Source: an uncultured Alistipes sp.
GTDB taxonomy: Bacteria; Bacteroidota; Bacteroidia; Bacteroidales; Rikenellaceae
DNA length: 8,248 bases
Assembly (NCBI GenBank): GCA_937895825.1
Contig: CALBKP010000020.1
Span: 1 to 8,248, forward strand
Direction: 5' to 3'
The position numbers and the translations under genes are program-made. Position 1 is the first letter of the stretch. Each line of letters starts with the position of its first letter. The notes under the pieces were generated by a model. That model was not told the DNA's origin. It worked only from the letters and a program-made list of their open reading frames with translations, and did no database searches. Shown here in pieces: positions 5,539 through 8,248 of this stretch.

Positions 5539-7464
5539 TTACTTTACCTCGATATTAAAATTGCCATCATACTCCTCGCGTGTCCACTCTGTATTAACAT
5601 AGTGTCCATTCTCAAAGCCGAAACGATATGTTGTCGACAAGGGGGTAAACGTCTCGTCGAGGAACGAAGAGTCGATGCCCGTAAACATCTTCCGACAGAA
5701 GATCATTGCTGCATCGTAGCCACGATATGAGTACATCGACGGGAGTACACCGTAGGCCTTAATAAAGCGTGCATCGAAGAGGCGTATAGCGTCGTTACTG
5801 CGATTTGCGTGGTAGGGAACGATAAATATCGTATTATTGCGGAAGAAGGACTGATGGTCTATATTCCCACTCTGCTTCCACTTTCTATTACCAATAACAA
5901 CGTAGTCACCATAGGTCATACCCTTGCCGACAATTGCCGCCTTGGTAGATGATAGTGTCGTAAGTATTCTATCAACGTCCGTTTGATTGGTTGCGGCGAT
6001 AACAAAAGCCTTACTCATAGGGCTACGCATAAACTCTATGATATCGACCTCCGCGCCATTAGTTCCATCGGCATTACGCACATAGAAGAACGAGCCTCGA
6101 TTAAATACAAAGTTAAGGTTTGACCTTGGTGCCTGTGTCATCAATGGCTCGATCTCCGACGTAAAGCCTCCATCGACACTACCAGCATAGATAGTGACAA
6201 CCTCGCGACTGCCGTCGAAGATATCCATCATCTTGCTATATTTATGGTCATCTTCGGCCTGCATTTGGAAGAGCACAGGGCTCTGAAGACCCTCAATATC
6301 TGCCAATGGCGACACCACGGGCACCTCATTCTCCTCGGCATGACCCAAGACATAGCGAAGCTCGCCATCGTACACCGGCCCAATGATAAGTTGAGCATCC
6401 ATAAACTCCTGCTCATAATCCACAATATCGCTTATACGTGCACTATCACCACAAGTATCGAACACTGACAACTCGATAGTCTTACCCTCGGCCTTAAGGT
6501 CTTCCATGGCCAGCAGCACACCTCGATAGAAATCGACATAATAGGGGTTGACCTTACCCTTATAATGGAACGGTAACATAAGAGCCACCTTGAGCGTATG
6601 GTAGGCGCTAAGTGGCGTAAACTCCACATCAACGGGTGTAGGATGTACGCCATCGACAATCTCCTCGTCCGTAAATTGGTAGGTAGGCTCAACTACTGCA
6701 TCATCAGCCGAGACTAAATTAGTCGAATCAGCAGCGGAATCTCTTAATACAGGTGCTTGCTCTGTATCATCCTTAGCGTAGATTTTCGATGTGGTCTTCA
6801 CGACCATACCAACCTTTAGGTCGAGATTGCTATTTAGACCATTGATACGCATAAACTCGCTTTCGGGCATGTTATATGCTCGCGACAGCGAATATACCGT
6901 CTCACCAGCCACAACTCTATGTTCGTCTGGCGCAAGTTCCACCTTTGTAGCTCGCTCCGCACGCTCACGCTCAATGTCCGCAGTTGTAGCATAACCACTC
7001 TCCGAGCGACGCACCTTGATCTTATCGCCAACAGCAATATGTTCGACATCTATCGACGGATTATCCTTTTCGAGCACATCAACAGATATCTTGTACTTAC
7101 GAGCAATGGAGTATATCGTATTACCAGCCTTGACATTATGGATGATATACTTGCCATCACCCTTTGCCCCTTTCAACGACTTCGACGTACGCTGCTCCTG
7201 CTCGACCTCCATCTTGGGGATGAGCACAAAGTCACCCTCCCTGAGCGTCTCGGCCGTGAGTCCCTCGTTACAATCAATTATCTGCTGTTCGGTGACGCTG
7301 TATGCCTTCGATAGTGAGTATAGCGTGTGCCCCTTCTCTACAAAGTGCTTATAGTAGCTCTTACCATTCTTTGTCACAACGACATTTGACGGCTCGATGG
7401 CTACAACCACAACAACCAGCAGCGCAAATATCGCTGTAAGCAATATACGTAGTCGCATAATCAT
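5539..7464 (-). CDS. Secreted protein: three LysM plus PBP1-like domain
   Basis: The 641-residue product has an N-terminal signal peptide (hydrophobic core about 5-22, no lipobox cysteine), so it is probably a soluble or wall-associated periplasmic protein rather than a lipoprotein. Three LysM repeats, which bind peptidoglycan glycan chains, lie at about 38-83 (HFVEKGHTLYSLSKAY), 105-152 (HNVKAGNTIYSIARKY) and 181-224 (HRVVAGETVYSLSRAY). A charged, low-complexity linker (225-287) leads to a type I periplasmic-binding-protein-like fold (about 288-625): LKVALMLPF, VDFYRGVLLAMEDL, QLIIGPVYDGELRYV, VPVVSPLADI and, late, MYSYRGYDAAMIF. The family occurs across Bacteroidota and its ligand is unknown; by architecture it may link wall sensing or enzyme control, as the PBP1-like domain of LpoA does in Enterobacteria (inference). 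ATG 7464 is 6 nt upstream of a second in-frame ATG (7458), which is equally possible. It precedes rex by 28 nt. Confidence 0.9.
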   Translation of the reverse strand: MIMRLRILLTAIFALLVVVVVAIEPSNVVVTKNGKSYYKHFVEKGHTLYSLSKAYSVTEQQIIDCNEGLTAETLREGDFVLIPKMEVEQEQRTSKSLKGAKGDGKYIIHNVKAGNTIYSIARKYKISVDVLEKDNPSIDVEHIAVGDKIKVRRSESGYATTADIERERAERATKVELAPDEHRVVAGETVYSLSRAYNMPESEFMRINGLNSNLDLKVGMVVKTTSKIYAKDDTEQAPVLRDSAADSTNLVSADDAVVEPTYQFTDEEIVDGVHPTPVDVEFTPLSAYHTLKVALMLPFHYKGKVNPYYVDFYRGVLLAMEDLKAEGKTIELSVFDTCGDSARISDIVDYEQEFMDAQLIIGPVYDGELRYVLGHAEENEVPVVSPLADIEGLQSPVLFQMQAEDDHKYSKMMDIFDGSREVVTIYAGSVDGGFTSEIEPLMTQAPRSNLNFVFNRGSFFYVRNADGTNGAEVDIIEFMRSPMSKAFVIAATNQTDVDRILTTLSSTKAAIVGKGMTYGDYVVIGNRKWKQSGNIDHQSFFRNNTIFIVPYHANRSNDAIRLFDARFIKAYGVLPSMYSYRGYDAAMIFCRKMFTGIDSSFLDETFTPLSTTYRFGFENGHYVNTEWTREEYDGNFNIEVK

Positions 7465-7502
7465 CTATCTAAATTTTCAGTAATGCTTAAGCTATATGCA
7501 AG

Positions 7503-8248
7503 CTATGACTTCATCCTCAGGCGTATCTCGGTTAATACCTTCTTCGTGTATAGAGGGAAGTCGCCATTCATCATCCACGAGTAATAGCTCGGATCATCGC
7601 GTAATACATCCTCCACGCGGCGCCCCTTGTACTTACCAAAGGCAAATACCTCCTCGCCCTTCTCGTTGAATACCATACGACCTGCATAGTCCACCGTGGG
7701 CGTTCCTGCCGAGAACTCAGCGAGTGAATCCACCGTATCGCCTATATCGGCATAGCGCTCTATCTGCGCCTCCAGCACCTCGTACGTAGCCATCGTGTCG
7801 GCCTCGGCCGAGTGGGCATTTTCAAGGTCCTTGTCGCAATAGAACTTGTAGGCAGCTACCAATGTGCGCTGCTCCTTACGATGGAAGATGGTCTGCACGT
7901 CGACAAACTTACGCTTACGAAAGTCGCATTCAACGCCAGCACGCATAAACTCCTCGACCAACACTGGCAGATCAAAGCGGTTGGAGTTAAAACCACCGAA
8001 GTCGCAGCCGTCGATAAACTGAGCGAGCGACTTGGCTATCTGCTTGAATGTAGGTTCATCCTTGACATCCTCGTCTGTTATGCCATGCACGGCAGTTGCC
8101 GCCTCGGGGATATGCATCTCGGGGTTTATGCGACGTGTCTTTACGGTCTTCGTGCCATCCACCGCAATCTTTACCATCGAGATCTCCACAATGCGATCCT
8201 TTGCCATATCTACACCCGTAGTCTCAAGATCGAAGAATATTATTGGTC
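7503..8248 (-). CDS. DnaQ-like 3'-5' exonuclease, 5' end cut by window edge
   Basis: This is a DEDDh-family exonuclease that degrades DNA or RNA from the 3' end. The frame stays open to the window edge, and the residues before the ATG at 8207 read PIIFFDLETTGVD, which contains the ExoI motif with the catalytic D and E. The true start is therefore beyond 8248, probably by only a few codons. Counting visible residues from that proline, ExoI is at 4-11, ExoII (FNSNRFD) at 86-92 and ExoIII (HSAEAD) at 145-150. After a linker, the last ~60 residues (FGKYKGRRVEDVLRDDPSYY and on) match the C-terminal module found in ExoX-like exonucleases. All catalytic residues are present. It may act in repair or as a stand-alone proofreader; it is not the polymerase III epsilon subunit by architecture. 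The stop is 38 nt before the LysM gene, so an operon is possible. Confidence 0.93.
   Translation of the reverse strand, partial: PIIFFDLETTGVDMAKDRIVEISMVKIAVDGTKTVKTRRINPEMHIPEAATAVHGITDEDVKDEPTFKQIAKSLAQFIDGCDFGGFNSNRFDLPVLVEEFMRAGVECDFRKRKFVDVQTIFHRKEQRTLVAAYKFYCDKDLENAHSAEADTMATYEVLEAQIERYADIGDTVDSLAEFSAGTPTVDYAGRMVFNEKGEEVFAFGKYKGRRVEDVLRDDPSYYSWMMNGDFPLYTKKVLTEIRLRMKS

Noticed and set aside
7465..7502. Promoter or terminator between the exonuclease and LysM genes
   Set aside because: There is no TAnnTTTG with a suitably spaced TTTG, and only a weak GCTT/AAGC pairing without a U-run, so I treat the genes as possibly co-transcribed.

Overview
The window looks like an ordinary chromosomal stretch of a Bacteroidales bacterium (Bacteroidota). 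The evidence is two promoters that fit the Bacteroidota-type consensus (TTTG, a 19-20 nt spacer, then TAnnTTTG), weak Shine-Dalgarno sequences, a Bacteroidota-style Rex repressor, a secreted protein with three LysM repeats and a periplasmic-binding-protein-like domain, and a DnaQ-like exonuclease with an ExoX-type C-terminal module. An Alistipes/Rikenellaceae-like relative is my best guess from protein style, but the genus cannot be fixed from sequence reading alone.

Layout. Positions 1-350 hold no convincing gene. They are AT-rich and contain an imperfect palindrome at the left edge, a 30-bp direct repeat present twice (28/30 identical) and a short tandem repeat. A tRNA-Phe(GAA) gene lies on the minus strand at 351-423, with its own promoter (460-490) and an intrinsic terminator (314-346). 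The spacer 424-789 carries the tRNA promoter and, facing the other way, the promoter of the rml operon (682-713), followed by a hairpin close to the predicted transcript 5' end.

The plus-strand operon rmlA-rmlC-rmlD-rmlB (790-4112) encodes all four enzymes that make dTDP-L-rhamnose from glucose-1-phosphate and dTTP. Each gene overlaps the next by 4 or 8 nt, so translational coupling is likely. No glycosyltransferase or polymer gene is nearby, so this looks like a stand-alone precursor-supply operon.

On the minus strand, four genes read toward the rml operon: an exonuclease (cut by the right window edge), the LysM/PBP1-like envelope protein, rex (NADH-sensing repressor) and a ribF-like FAD synthetase. 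Gaps are 38, 28 and 2 nt and I see no good internal promoter, so they may form one transcription unit. rmlB and ribF converge tail to tail with one nucleotide between their stop codons and no visible terminator.

I did not find a clearly new system. The points most worth a second look are the RibF homologue whose riboflavin-kinase half is reduced and lacks its signature motif, the multi-LysM/PBP1 envelope protein beside rex, the repeat cluster downstream of tRNA-Phe, the U-C mismatch in the tRNA T-stem, and the one-base convergent junction.
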